Shown here piece by piece: positions 25,485 to 33,643 of a stretch of 64,000 nucleotides of DNA. Position 1 is the stretch's first letter. The number at the start of each line of letters is the position of its first letter. The notes beneath the pieces are model-generated. The model searched no databases. It worked only from the letters and a program-made list of their open reading frames with translations, and had not been told where the DNA came from. Both the position numbers and the translations under genes were made by a program. Source of the DNA: Pinibacter soli (GTDB lineage: Bacteria > Bacteroidota > Bacteroidia > Chitinophagales > Chitinophagaceae); assembly GCF_029961145.1 (NCBI RefSeq), contig NZ_JASBRG010000007.1, forward strand, positions 2,088,189 to 2,152,188. The letters are read 5' to 3'.

Positions 25485-28400
25485 TTAAATACCAACTTTT
25501 AATGAAAGAGTAATTTGCTTTTGAATTGGCTGTGCAACACCACCTGCGTTGAAAAACTCAGGATCCTGGCCTTTCAACTTTTTATCAGAGTAGATCAACC
25601 AAAGGTTATTACCCGTTAATGAAAGAGATGCGCTACCCAATCCAATTTTTTGAAGTGTCTTTGGCGTCATGTTGTAGCTCAGTGACACTGATTTTAAACG
25701 GATCATATCTCCTTTCGCAACACGCGCAGTTGAATAGTTATAGTTATTTGCAGGATAAGCACCAGACAGAATGTACTGCGTCCACATGTCCATGATTGAC
25801 ATTACATCAGTTTGTTTTTCGTCACCCGGTATTACCCAACGGTCGTTAAACTCTTTAGGAGTTGCAGACAAGTCTGAATAGGACGACCTGAATGCAGGAT
25901 ACAACCTGATCTTGTTGCCAAACTGGTAAGTAACGAACACATTCAATGCAAATGATTTGTAAGTGAAAGAGTTGTTTAAACCACCTGTGTATTTAGGATC
26001 AACCGGACCTTCGTACACGAGGTATTTAGTGGTTTGATCCTGTAAGAAAACAGCGGGGCTTTCCTTTCCTGTTTCGTTAATAAACAAAGGCACACCATTA
26101 TCGTGAACCAGTTTTGTAAAGTCGATTGAGAACAGGCCTCCTACCGGATATCCTTCGGCGTTGCCGCCTTCAGCTTTTACAAGATCGAAGATCATTGGTT
26201 CGTTTCTAACATATGTGATCTTTGTAGTATTGTAACCGAAAGTAAAATTCGCTTTCCATTTCCAGTTATTAGATCTGATGATATCGCCACCTATCATTAC
26301 CTCCGCACCTTTAGATTCCAAATCGCCATAGTTAGCATATTTGTAAGCTTCGCCACCAATACCAGACGTTTTCATTATACTGATCAGGTCGAAGCTTTTT
26401 CTTCTATAAACATCAAGACTGAAAACCGCTCTGTTTTTCAGAAAGCCTCCATCCAAACCGATATTACCGGAATAGTTTTTCTCCCAGGTAAGATCTGAGT
26501 TTTTAAGGCTTTCCAAGCTAATTGCATTTTCTGTTTCGTCTGAATATGGCCTGTTTGTGATCTGGTTTTTATAAATAACGCTGGCACTTGTAGCAGGCCC
26601 CATACTTGCAGTAAGACCGTAACTACCTCTCAGTTTCAAATAATCCAACCAATCAAAATCCTTCATGAAATCTTCATTCTCGATGTTCCATGAACCACTG
26701 ACACTCCATGTAGGCAACCAACGTGCAGCACTCGTTTCGCCCAATCTATTGGAACCGTCGTAACGTGCAGTACCCCCGATGTTGTACTTGTTATTGTATG
26801 TATACTGTGCACTTCCGTAAAACGCTACGAAACGGTCATAGCTTTTTGCCATACCATAATAAGGGAAATTGGCTTCGATATTTTGTTTCAGGATTTTGTA
26901 ATCGATGAAAGGAATACCACCGTTGTTATACTGATAACCGTACCCTGTATTGCTAAAATCCTGCCTATCTGCAGACTTGATTTGGTTACCCACCAGCAAG
27001 TTCACACTGTGTTTTTCGGCAATTGTTTTATTGAAAGTCAAACTGTTTCTGATGTCGTAGTTGACCAGATCGTTTTCGGCACGGTTGTAGAATCCACCAT
27101 AAGGCAACACAACGATAGGCTCTGCTTCAGGATTATCCGGGTCCCTGTAAAGGAATTTGTTTTGCTGGCGGATAGTAGCTGTATTAGCAGCACGGTAAGC
27201 GTTTGCCATGTTTGAGTTTTCAGTGATATTATGCTCCTGTGTAGATTTCACATAACGCAATGCACCTACAAACTCATACTTAAAGTTCTTGTTGATTTTG
27301 TAAGTAAGATCGCCTTGCAAACGGATATCCAACACGTTAAGGTCGATATAGTTATTCTTCACCTCGTTCATGATGTTGAATGGCGCAAAGTTTCTTGTAA
27401 AATATTCAAGGTTGCCACTGGTGTCATAAGCAGTCAACGCACGGCTTGTGTTCAACGCATAGCTGAATGGGTTGATATCGAAATCACGATCATATTTACC
27501 TTCAACAGCATTTGATTGTCTGCTCAAAGATCCCGGAGCTCTCTGCTGTCTCACAGAAGCAAGTGTAGAGAAACCGGTTGAAATTTTATCAGACAATTTA
27601 TAGTTGTTGCGGAAATTCAACGTGTAACGTTTTACTTTATCAGCTATTGTCCAACCATTGTCGGTATAAAAACTCGTAGAAAAATAAGTCTGGGATTTGT
27701 CCGTACCGGAAGAAATACTGAGAGAATGCTCCTGCATCAGGTTGTTGCGGAACATCAGATCGAACCAATCTGTGTTTGCAGTTGCATATCTTTTTAAAAA
27801 TGCATTCTTTGCTGCCGGCGTATTTTTCAAAAGAAAGTTGCCGTTTCCATCCAGGCTATTCATCAACTCATACATTTTTCCGTATACGCCAAAATCAGGA
27901 CTATCAAGGATTGAGGAGTTCAGGAAACCTTTTCTTTCCAACTCACCATACACAGACATCTGCTCACCAGAGTTCATGATGTTGAAGTTGTTATAGCTAG
28001 GTTTCAACTGAGTACTGAAGTTGCCAGTGTAGTTTACAACAGGTTTACCAACTTTACCTTTTTTAGTGGTAATAACGATAACACCGTTCATCGCTCTTGC
28101 CCCGTACTTTGCAGTAGCCTCAGCATCTTTAAGGATGTCCAGGCTTTCAATATCGTTTGCGTTTAAACCGGCCACTGCAGAACCCAGCAAAGTTGCAGGG
28201 TCGCCGCTTGACAACTGATCGTTCGAAATGTTTACCAGGTCCTCCAGCACAACGTTATCCACCACCCACAGAGGTTTATTATCCCCCATGATGGAAGTGG
28301 CTCCACGCACGCGCACTTTAGGCGCACTACCGAAAGTTCCCGATACGTTTTGTACAGAAACCCCCGCAGCACGACCCTCCAGCATACGGCTCACATCTGT

Positions 28401-29171
28401 TACACCATCTGTTCTAATTTCATCACCTTTCAATTTTACAGCAGCTCCGCTGAATTTCTTTTTATCGATATTCTGGAAACCTGTAACGATTACTTCAGAT
28501 AATCCTTTATCTCCCTCGTTTGATAATGTAACGGTTAAAAAGGTCTGTCCTTTAAAAACGATTGTTTTGGCAGCTTTACCTACATAGGAAAAGCGGATGC
28601 TATCTCCGTTGTGCACGTCAATAGCAAATTCACCTTGTGTAGTGGTGAACACACCCCTTTTCGTACCAAGGTTTTCAACAGATACCTGGCTGAGGATCGC
28701 TCCATCTTCCTGACCTGTTACTTTACCCCTTAGTTTAACTGCCGGCACACTATCAGGGGCGTTATAGCTGGCCGGGGACTTTAAAAAACTTTCCGCTTTT
28801 TTGCTGAAGGCTTTTGAGATCACTATGTAATTGTTCGCGATTTTGTAAGAGAGGGCCTTCCCGTTCAATAGAGATTCCAGCACTTTCTCAAGAGCAGTGT
28901 TGGTGAAATTTGCATCAACTTTTTCTTTGTCGTTGAAAACTTCATTGCTGTAAAAGAACACCAAGCCCGTTTGTTTTCTGATCTCAGAAAACACATCGCC
29001 AAAGCTTGTTTGCTTTACATGCAGCGTCACTTTAATTTCTTGATTTAACCTCTTGTGTTTAGAAGCGAGAGCGGTAAGCGGAATGGTTTGAAGTGCCGCT
29101 GTTACCGTAACTAAAAGCCATACCAAGATGGCATTGCGCCACACGGAACGGCCAGCTCCGAAGAATCTCAT
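25485..29171 (-). CDS. SusC/RagA-family TonB-dependent transporter with STN domain
   Basis: 1228 residues from the ATG at 29171 (TTG two codons upstream rejected). Signal/membrane segment about 12-37. An STN domain spans about 48-120 (VTLHVKQTSFGDVFSEIRKQ, VFFYSN), the domain that contacts FecR in trans-envelope signalling. A carboxypeptidase-regulatory-like beta domain covers 147-218, LSEVIVTGFQ at 224-233 is TonB-box-like, the plug runs to about 375 (VRGATSIMGDNKPLWVVDNVVLED, ILKDAEATAKYGARAMNGVIVITTKKG), and the beta-barrel ends in SLKVGI. It imports the ligand captured by SusD. The presence of STN fits the upstream sigma/FecR pair. Confidence 0.95.
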   Translation of the reverse strand: MRFFGAGRSVWRNAILVWLLVTVTAALQTIPLTALASKHKRLNQEIKVTLHVKQTSFGDVFSEIRKQTGLVFFYSNEVFNDKEKVDANFTNTALEKVLESLLNGKALSYKIANNYIVISKAFSKKAESFLKSPASYNAPDSVPAVKLRGKVTGQEDGAILSQVSVENLGTKRGVFTTTQGEFAIDVHNGDSIRFSYVGKAAKTIVFKGQTFLTVTLSNEGDKGLSEVIVTGFQNIDKKKFSGAAVKLKGDEIRTDGVTDVSRMLEGRAAGVSVQNVSGTFGSAPKVRVRGATSIMGDNKPLWVVDNVVLEDLVNISNDQLSSGDPATLLGSAVAGLNANDIESLDILKDAEATAKYGARAMNGVIVITTKKGKVGKPVVNYTGNFSTQLKPSYNNFNIMNSGEQMSVYGELERKGFLNSSILDSPDFGVYGKMYELMNSLDGNGNFLLKNTPAAKNAFLKRYATANTDWFDLMFRNNLMQEHSLSISSGTDKSQTYFSTSFYTDNGWTIADKVKRYTLNFRNNYKLSDKISTGFSTLASVRQQRAPGSLSRQSNAVEGKYDRDFDINPFSYALNTSRALTAYDTSGNLEYFTRNFAPFNIMNEVKNNYIDLNVLDIRLQGDLTYKINKNFKYEFVGALRYVKSTQEHNITENSNMANAYRAANTATIRQQNKFLYRDPDNPEAEPIVVLPYGGFYNRAENDLVNYDIRNSLTFNKTIAEKHSVNLLVGNQIKSADRQDFSNTGYGYQYNNGGIPFIDYKILKQNIEANFPYYGMAKSYDRFVAFYGSAQYTYNNKYNIGGTARYDGSNRLGETSAARWLPTWSVSGSWNIENEDFMKDFDWLDYLKLRGSYGLTASMGPATSASVIYKNQITNRPYSDETENAISLESLKNSDLTWEKNYSGNIGLDGGFLKNRAVFSLDVYRRKSFDLISIMKTSGIGGEAYKYANYGDLESKGAEVMIGGDIIRSNNWKWKANFTFGYNTTKITYVRNEPMIFDLVKAEGGNAEGYPVGGLFSIDFTKLVHDNGVPLFINETGKESPAVFLQDQTTKYLVYEGPVDPKYTGGLNNSFTYKSFALNVFVTYQFGNKIRLYPAFRSSYSDLSATPKEFNDRWVIPGDEKQTDVMSIMDMWTQYILSGAYPANNYNYSTARVAKGDMIRLKSVSLSYNMTPKTLQKIGLGSASLSLTGNNLWLIYSDKKLKGQDPEFFNAGGVAQPIQKQITLSLKVGI

Positions 29172-29269
29172 AAGCAATTAAGTTTTGATTAAATTATAAG
29201 AGTAAGACAGCCATTCAAAAAAAATGGGTGACAAACCTTTGCAAATATTTGGGAGTTCCGCGAAAAAAT

Positions 29270-29281
29270 ACGTAGGGGTTA
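29270..29281 (-). promoter_or_regulatory. putative ECF-sigma promoter element upstream of susC
   Basis: TAACCCCTACGT in gene direction, followed by a T run. Matches the site at 20643-20654 in 11 of 12 positions. Its place between the anti-sigma gene and susC makes it a candidate site for the FecI-like sigma factor at 30880. Confidence 0.4.
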
Positions 29282-29615
29282 ACACTCATTTTATCATATA
29301 TTAAATATTGCAATTTATAATATGCTTTGTTTCATTTTACCCAATAGCCTTAATAACCCCATATGATAAGCGAAAAACGAAAAAAAATTGAAGGATAAGG
29401 TGGAAAAGAGATTCTAATATAGTGAAAATCAATTTTAGTATGTGCGTTGGCGTTATAAAATTTGCGAATGTACGGTGTACGAGGTACGAGAGTCTTTGGA
29501 GTGCGGCTCTCGAATCTTTACCACTAAGGACCTAAGGGTTGCCTATTGTTCTTAGAACGTGGACATTTGGAATAGTACACCGTAGCGAATGCAGTGTACA
29601 AAGATCATAACTTAA

Positions 29616-29637
29616 CATGACAATCATGAAAATCTGC
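29616..29637 (+). repeat. 22-base dispersed module, copy 3
   Basis: Same module as 8209-8230 (one mismatch) and the exact inverse of 13065-13086. Confidence 0.6.
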
Positions 29638-29640
29638 CTG

Positions 29641-29664
29641 CCCGACTAAAGCCATTCAGACGGG
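29641..29664. repeat. small imperfect palindrome, copy 2
   Basis: 24 bases bounded by CCCG and CGGG, sharing 19 of 24 positions with 2601-2624; both lie immediately beyond a stop codon. Confidence 0.5.
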
Positions 29665-29673
29665 CGTTCCAAA

Positions 29674-30819
29674 CTATTTGCGTAGCAAAATCTCTCCACC
29701 ACTCACGTCATAGTTAATGCCGGTGGTTTTGGAAAGCATTTCGAGAAAGTCGGTGATGGATTTTTGTTTCTCCAATGCACCGGTGATATGAACTTTTGCG
29801 AGAGAAGGATTATCAACTTTTACCTGAATGTTAAACCATCTTTCTATAGCCGGAATGATGTTTCCCAGCTCTTCATTTTTGAAATAATAAATGCCATGCA
29901 TCCAACCCAGCACCATGGATTCATCAAAATTGATCTTGGCTAATTCTTTATCAGACTGTATATCTACTGCTTCACCTGGTTGGAGTATTTGCGTGTCATG
30001 ATCGCTTTCCACACTCACTTTTCCGTTCACCAGCGAAATCTGCATTGGTTCGCCCGGATATGCCTTAACGTTAAACTCCGTGCCGAGCACATTAATTTTT
30101 ATACCATTCACTTTTACTATAAATGGTACTCCTGCATTTTGTGCCACCTTAAAATAGGCCTCTCCCTTCACAGTTACTTCTCTTGAAGATCCGTTGAACT
30201 GGTAAGGAAAATCCAGATCAGTAGCAGCATTCATCCACACTTGCGTACCGTCTGTTAATTGCAGTTTGTATGATTTTGTTTTAGGAACCGATAGCGTGTT
30301 AATGCTGTTGACATCAACAGTTCCTGCATTCGCAAAAACGTCCTTAAGATTGTCATTTTGCCCAACAGAAATAGATTTTCCGTTTGCAAGCAGGAGCTTT
30401 AAATTGCCAGCTGTGTCATAGCGGCTTTGAAAAAGCATCACACCTGCGGTTATAACTATACCGCTTACCATCGCTGCTGCTGTATATTTCAACCATTTGT
30501 TGCGACCAGACATTTTCACCACGGGTGCTACCACCACGTCCGGAAGCACATTGTTTTCCTGATTTGAAGCGGCTAGTTTATCCTGTAAAGCCTGCCAGCT
30601 ATTTTCGGCATTGTAAGATTTATTAAAAGAAACCAGTTTCTTAAGGTTGTGCACCTGCGACATTTGTTGCCACAAATCCTGTGCGTGGTTATCGGTTACA
30701 AATAACTCATTCAATCTCTGGTTGTCTTCTTCCGAGATCTGGTTGGTTAATCTGTCGATAATCAACTGTTCAATTGGCGGTATGGCAGCAGATTCTGTCA
30801 ATATGAAACTATTTTTCAA
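29674..30819 (-). CDS. FecR-family anti-sigma/sigma regulator
   Basis: 381 residues starting at TTG (30819); no in-frame ATG is available before the conserved IEQLIIDRLTNQISEEDNQRLNELF start. The N-terminal cytosolic part (to about 108) binds the sigma factor; one membrane segment lies at about 111-130 (KYTAAAMVSGIVITAGVMLF); the periplasmic FecR domain follows (YKLQLTDGTQVWMNAATDLDFPYQF, VTVKGEAYFKVAQ, FIVKVNGIKINVLGTEFNVKAY) with the C-terminal DUF4974-like region (NIIPAIERWFNIQVKVDN, ITGALEKQKSITDFLEML). It transmits the SusC occupancy signal to the sigma factor encoded 60 bases upstream. Confidence 0.9.
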   Translation of the reverse strand: MKNSFILTESAAIPPIEQLIIDRLTNQISEEDNQRLNELFVTDNHAQDLWQQMSQVHNLKKLVSFNKSYNAENSWQALQDKLAASNQENNVLPDVVVAPVVKMSGRNKWLKYTAAAMVSGIVITAGVMLFQSRYDTAGNLKLLLANGKSISVGQNDNLKDVFANAGTVDVNSINTLSVPKTKSYKLQLTDGTQVWMNAATDLDFPYQFNGSSREVTVKGEAYFKVAQNAGVPFIVKVNGIKINVLGTEFNVKAYPGEPMQISLVNGKVSVESDHDTQILQPGEAVDIQSDKELAKINFDESMVLGWMHGIYYFKNEELGNIIPAIERWFNIQVKVDNPSLAKVHITGALEKQKSITDFLEMLSKTTGINYDVSGGEILLRK

Positions 30820-30879
30820 TTATTTATCTATAATAACAAACAACTATCTGTTGTATTCAATAAACTCAAACATTTTTAT

Positions 30880-31470
30880 TTATTTGTTAGACAACAAATA
30901 AATAAAAACGGGTGACAATATCCCAACAAAGGAACTATAATTTTTCAAACTCGTTCTTAGTTTAGTAAACGCCCTCTTTAACTGGGTCTTTACGGTGTTG
31001 ATTGACACGTCGAAGGTATCAGCGGCTTCCTGGTACTTTTTTCCGTCCACGTATACCAATTCAAAAATCTGGCGGCACTGCTGGGGTAATTCATTCAACG
31101 CATCATTAATTGCGGTCGTAATTTCTGCCAACTCCATGTGATTGACCTGCACGGACGAGCTAAGCAAATTGGTATAGCCTTTTTCCTTTTCGGTGTACCT
31201 GCTTTTGACCTTCAAAATGTTAAGTGCTGCATTGCGAATGGAAACGCCAAGATAAGAACCGAGGGATTCATTGATCGCGTCGAACTTGCGTTCGTGCCAG
31301 AATTTCACAAACACATCCTGCACAAGGTCCTCTGCGTCAGCTTCATCGGGCAAAAGAAGGGTCGCCTGCATACAAAGCTGTTTGTAATACTTATCAAACA
31401 ATGCCTTGAATCCAGCTGCTTCTCCTTGCTTTAAGAGCTCCAATATTTCCCGGTCTTCTGAAGCTGTCAT
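30880..31470 (-). CDS. ECF sigma factor, Bacteroidota FecI-like
   Basis: 196 residues. Region 2 spans about 20-90 (FKALFDKYYKQLCMQATLLLPDEADAEDLVQDVFVKFWHER) and region 4 about 125-175 (ALNELPQQCRQIFELVYVDGKKYQEAADTFDVSINTVKTQLKRAFTKLR), typical of sigma-70 family ECF factors. A short hydrophobic C-terminal tail (FVGILSPVFIYLL) is common in this Bacteroidota group. It is expected to activate the downstream susC operon when released by FecR, and possibly other promoters with the shared ACGTARGGGTTA motif. Confidence 0.92.
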   Translation of the reverse strand: MTASEDREILELLKQGEAAGFKALFDKYYKQLCMQATLLLPDEADAEDLVQDVFVKFWHERKFDAINESLGSYLGVSIRNAALNILKVKSRYTEKEKGYTNLLSSSVQVNHMELAEITTAINDALNELPQQCRQIFELVYVDGKKYQEAADTFDVSINTVKTQLKRAFTKLRTSLKNYSSFVGILSPVFIYLLSNK

Positions 31471-31537
31471 TCCCGATAATTACAGTTATTTTCCTGATCT
31501 TGAAACTCAAGACTGTGCTTAATTTTCAAATTATTCC

Positions 31538-31978
31538 TTATGGATTAACCTTAACCGCTTGTCTCGCCAGCAATTTCCATTTTCCTCCATTTTTTTGCCA
31601 TACCAGGAGTATGTACAAATTAACCGTTCCCGGCCCCTTTCCTTTATCATCGGTGTTCGCAAACAGTTTATGCCTTACTATAGCCGTTTCTTTTACAACT
31701 GTAATTGTTTGGTCGGTTAAAGTGATATCCAGAAAATGAGAATTACCATTTGTAATATTTTCAACAAATGTTTTTTTGTCTTCCAGTTTGCCACTTGAAT
31801 GTCCGTACGACAACTGATCAAGTGTTATTCCTTCCAGCGTAGCTTTTTCTGCGCTGATCATCGCTTTGCGCAATGTTTCTACAGCATCAGCTACTGCTTT
31901 TTCATCTTTCGTTTGTGCAGATACGTTAGTCATGGTGAGTGTGGTGATGGCGATTAATGCAAGTAATCTTTTGAACAT
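31538..31978 (-). CDS. exported NTF2-like (SnoaL/DUF4440-type) protein
   Basis: 146 residues from the ATG at 31978; the open frame extends 29 codons upstream but the signal peptide MFKRLLALIAITTLTMTNVSAQ starts here. The mature part is a cone-shaped NTF2-like fold: AVADAVETLRKAMISAEKATLEGITLDQLSYGHSSGKLEDKKTFVENI, then VVKETAIVRHKLFANTD and LYILLVWQKNGGKWKLLARQAV. Related proteins bind small hydrophobic ligands or act as isomerases; none is assigned here. Possibly periplasmic. Not obviously linked to the sigma gene 68 bases away. Confidence 0.8.
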   Translation of the reverse strand: MFKRLLALIAITTLTMTNVSAQTKDEKAVADAVETLRKAMISAEKATLEGITLDQLSYGHSSGKLEDKKTFVENITNGNSHFLDITLTDQTITVVKETAIVRHKLFANTDDKGKGPGTVNLYILLVWQKNGGKWKLLARQAVKVNP

Positions 31979-32063
31979 GGTGTTTTGGATTGTGGCTAAA
32001 CTTACGAATTGTAACGTAATTGAGAGAAAAAAATCGGCGAGTTGTAAAGATTTATCGGGGAAC

Positions 32064-32205
32064 AATTAAGAATTAGGAATTAAAAATTAAGAATTGCTCC
32101 GGTGATACATTCAATTTGATTGATTAGTTTGCTTTAATGGTAACCCTTTTAAAGGGAAGATTCAGTAAACAATAACACACAGAAAGAATTCTTAATTCTT
32201 AATTC
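32064..32205. repeat. inverted repeat, GAATTAA type, overlapping the pdeM stop
   Basis: Units like AATTAAGAATTAGG (32064-32096) face GAATTCTTAATTCTTAATTC (32186-32205). The right arm includes the pdeM stop codon. About 90 bases of unremarkable sequence lie between. Confidence 0.65.
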
Positions 32206-32876
32206 ACTCGAATTACCGAATCATTTACCAGTGCAAAAACATCATCTTTCTTGTAGATGTCAATTCTTGCGAAACCGGTGAACTTGCTGAAAGCGGGTAG
32301 TACCGCGAATTGCTCGCCAAAATAAAAGCAGGGAAATGCCAGCGATTGCTTGCCCAACCCGTTTATACGCACACCAGGATGAATGTGCCCACTGAAAACA
32401 TATTTATCCAGCAGACCAAAATCGACATCGGATATATCATGCGTAAACAAAAAAGCACCATCGCCCTCTGCCATGCAGGTGGCAATATCCGAATCGCAAA
32501 CGGAAATGCCCATTTGACGATACAGTTCATCTTTCAAAATGTCGTGATTTCCTTTAACCAACTGTATGTGCAGGTTCTCGAAATCACTTCGCCAGCGGCG
32601 AAAGAAGTCCATTTCTTTATTGGCGCTGCTATGAAACATATCACCAACAATGATGAGTTGCTCAGGTTTGAAAAACTGTATTAATTGAAAAAGTCGTTGA
32701 AGATCTTCTTTGTACATGTTTTGAGGGACAGCGATCCCTTCTTTTCTGAAGTGGCCGGTCTTGCCAAAATGAAGATCGGATAGTAAAAGTGCTTTTGCTT
32801 CTTCCCAATAAATGACTCTTTGTGACGATAACCAAAGTGTCTGCTCCCTCAATGTGTACTTAACCGGCGCTTGCAT
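32199..32876 (-). CDS. pdeM: ligase-associated metallophosphoesterase PdeM
   Basis: 225 residues from the ATG at 32876; the upstream 18 codons of open frame are repeat-derived and rejected. Calcineurin-like phosphoesterase motifs: SDLHFG (33-38, metal ligands Asp34 and His36), GDMFH (78-82), KGNHD (108-112), THD (145-147) and SGHIHPG (162-168). It is the nuclease/phosphoesterase member of the four-gene ligase-associated DNA damage response set. Its partners here are the helicase at 33638, ligase at 38029 and exonuclease at 39717, all on the same strand but not contiguous. Confidence 0.9.
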   Translation of the reverse strand: MQAPVKYTLREQTLWLSSQRVIYWEEAKALLLSDLHFGKTGHFRKEGIAVPQNMYKEDLQRLFQLIQFFKPEQLIIVGDMFHSSANKEMDFFRRWRSDFENLHIQLVKGNHDILKDELYRQMGISVCDSDIATCMAEGDGAFLFTHDISDVDFGLLDKYVFSGHIHPGVRINGLGKQSLAFPCFYFGEQFAVLPAFSKFTGFARIDIYKKDDVFALVNDSVIRVN

Positions 32877-33034
32877 AGAAGCAAATTTAATTTGAAAATT
32901 TGAGGATTTGAAAATTTGAAAATAAAGCACAGCCTTGAAATGACTAGATCAAAAAATGTTATGCACTCAATTATAAAGTATTCATTTGGTTTGCTACATT
33001 TAAACTCAATTAAACAATCAACAAACTCTTTTTT

Positions 33035-33544
33035 ATGAACGATTTCGCCTCGCCCAACGATCACCTTTCCGGTATCGAAGAGCCCAAAAAACTTCCCAGC
33101 ACCATAAATGTATTAACCATTCTGACTTTTATTTGGTGCGGTATTACCATTATTTCATCTTTTTACAGTTTTGCAACAGCAAAATCAGGTTATGAAAAGC
33201 TGGAAAAAATGCAAGGATCACCTGAACTTGAAAATGCTCCTGAATTTGTAAAAAAAATGACGGGCCCTGAGATGCTTGAAGTATCAAGAAAATCAATGGA
33301 AAACAGGGTTCCGATTTTATTGGTAGCGCTCATCGCAACTGGCCTGTGTATATATGGGGCGATGCAAATGAGAAAGTTACTGAAACAAGGTTATTATGTT
33401 TGGCTGATCGGAGAAATATTGCCAATTATTACAACATTTATATTCATAGGAGCTGGAGCCTTTTCTCCATTTTTCCTTTTCTTCTTAATATTCCCTGTGT
33501 TGTTCATCATTCTGTATGGCTCACAGTTGAAGCATATGCATTAG
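33035..33544 (+). CDS. small multi-pass membrane protein
   Basis: 169 residues, family not recognised. Four hydrophobic segments are visible: about 25-46 (INVLTILTFIWCGITIISSFYSF), 92-112 (VPILLVALIATGLCIYGAMQM), 121-143 (YVWLIGEILPIITTFIFIGAGAF) and 147-163 (LFFLIFPVLFIILYG). A charged loop (KSGYEKLEKMQGSPELENAPEFVKKM) separates the first two. It lies inside the DNA damage response region but on the opposite strand, so a shared role is not implied. Similar short membrane proteins are common in Bacteroidota. Confidence 0.65.
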   Translation: MNDFASPNDHLSGIEEPKKLPSTINVLTILTFIWCGITIISSFYSFATAKSGYEKLEKMQGSPELENAPEFVKKMTGPEMLEVSRKSMENRVPILLVALIATGLCIYGAMQMRKLLKQGYYVWLIGEILPIITTFIFIGAGAFSPFFLFFLIFPVLFIILYGSQLKHMH

Positions 33545-33643
33545 CAATTGAAAATTGAAAGTTGAAAATTGAAAATGTTGTTTTATAGTTTCAATCCCAA
33601 AACCAGACCAATAGAATTCATTTTCAACTTTCAATTTTCAACT
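33545..33643. repeat. inverted repeat, TTGAAAA type, overlapping the helicase stop
   Basis: CAATTGAAAATTGAAAGTTG and further units (33545-33577) face CATTTTCAACTTTCAATTTT onward (33619-33643). The pairing is nearly perfect over more than 20 bases. The right arm includes the TGA stop of the helicase gene. Confidence 0.75.

Larger units (their letters stand above)
29172..29673. other. regulatory gap between fecR and susC
   Basis: 502 bases with no gene. It contains the ACGTAGGGGTTA motif about 100 bases before susC, AT-rich sequence at 29280-29460, the 22-base dispersed module (29616-29637) and the CCCG...CGGG palindrome (29641-29664) next to the fecR stop. Confidence 0.6.
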
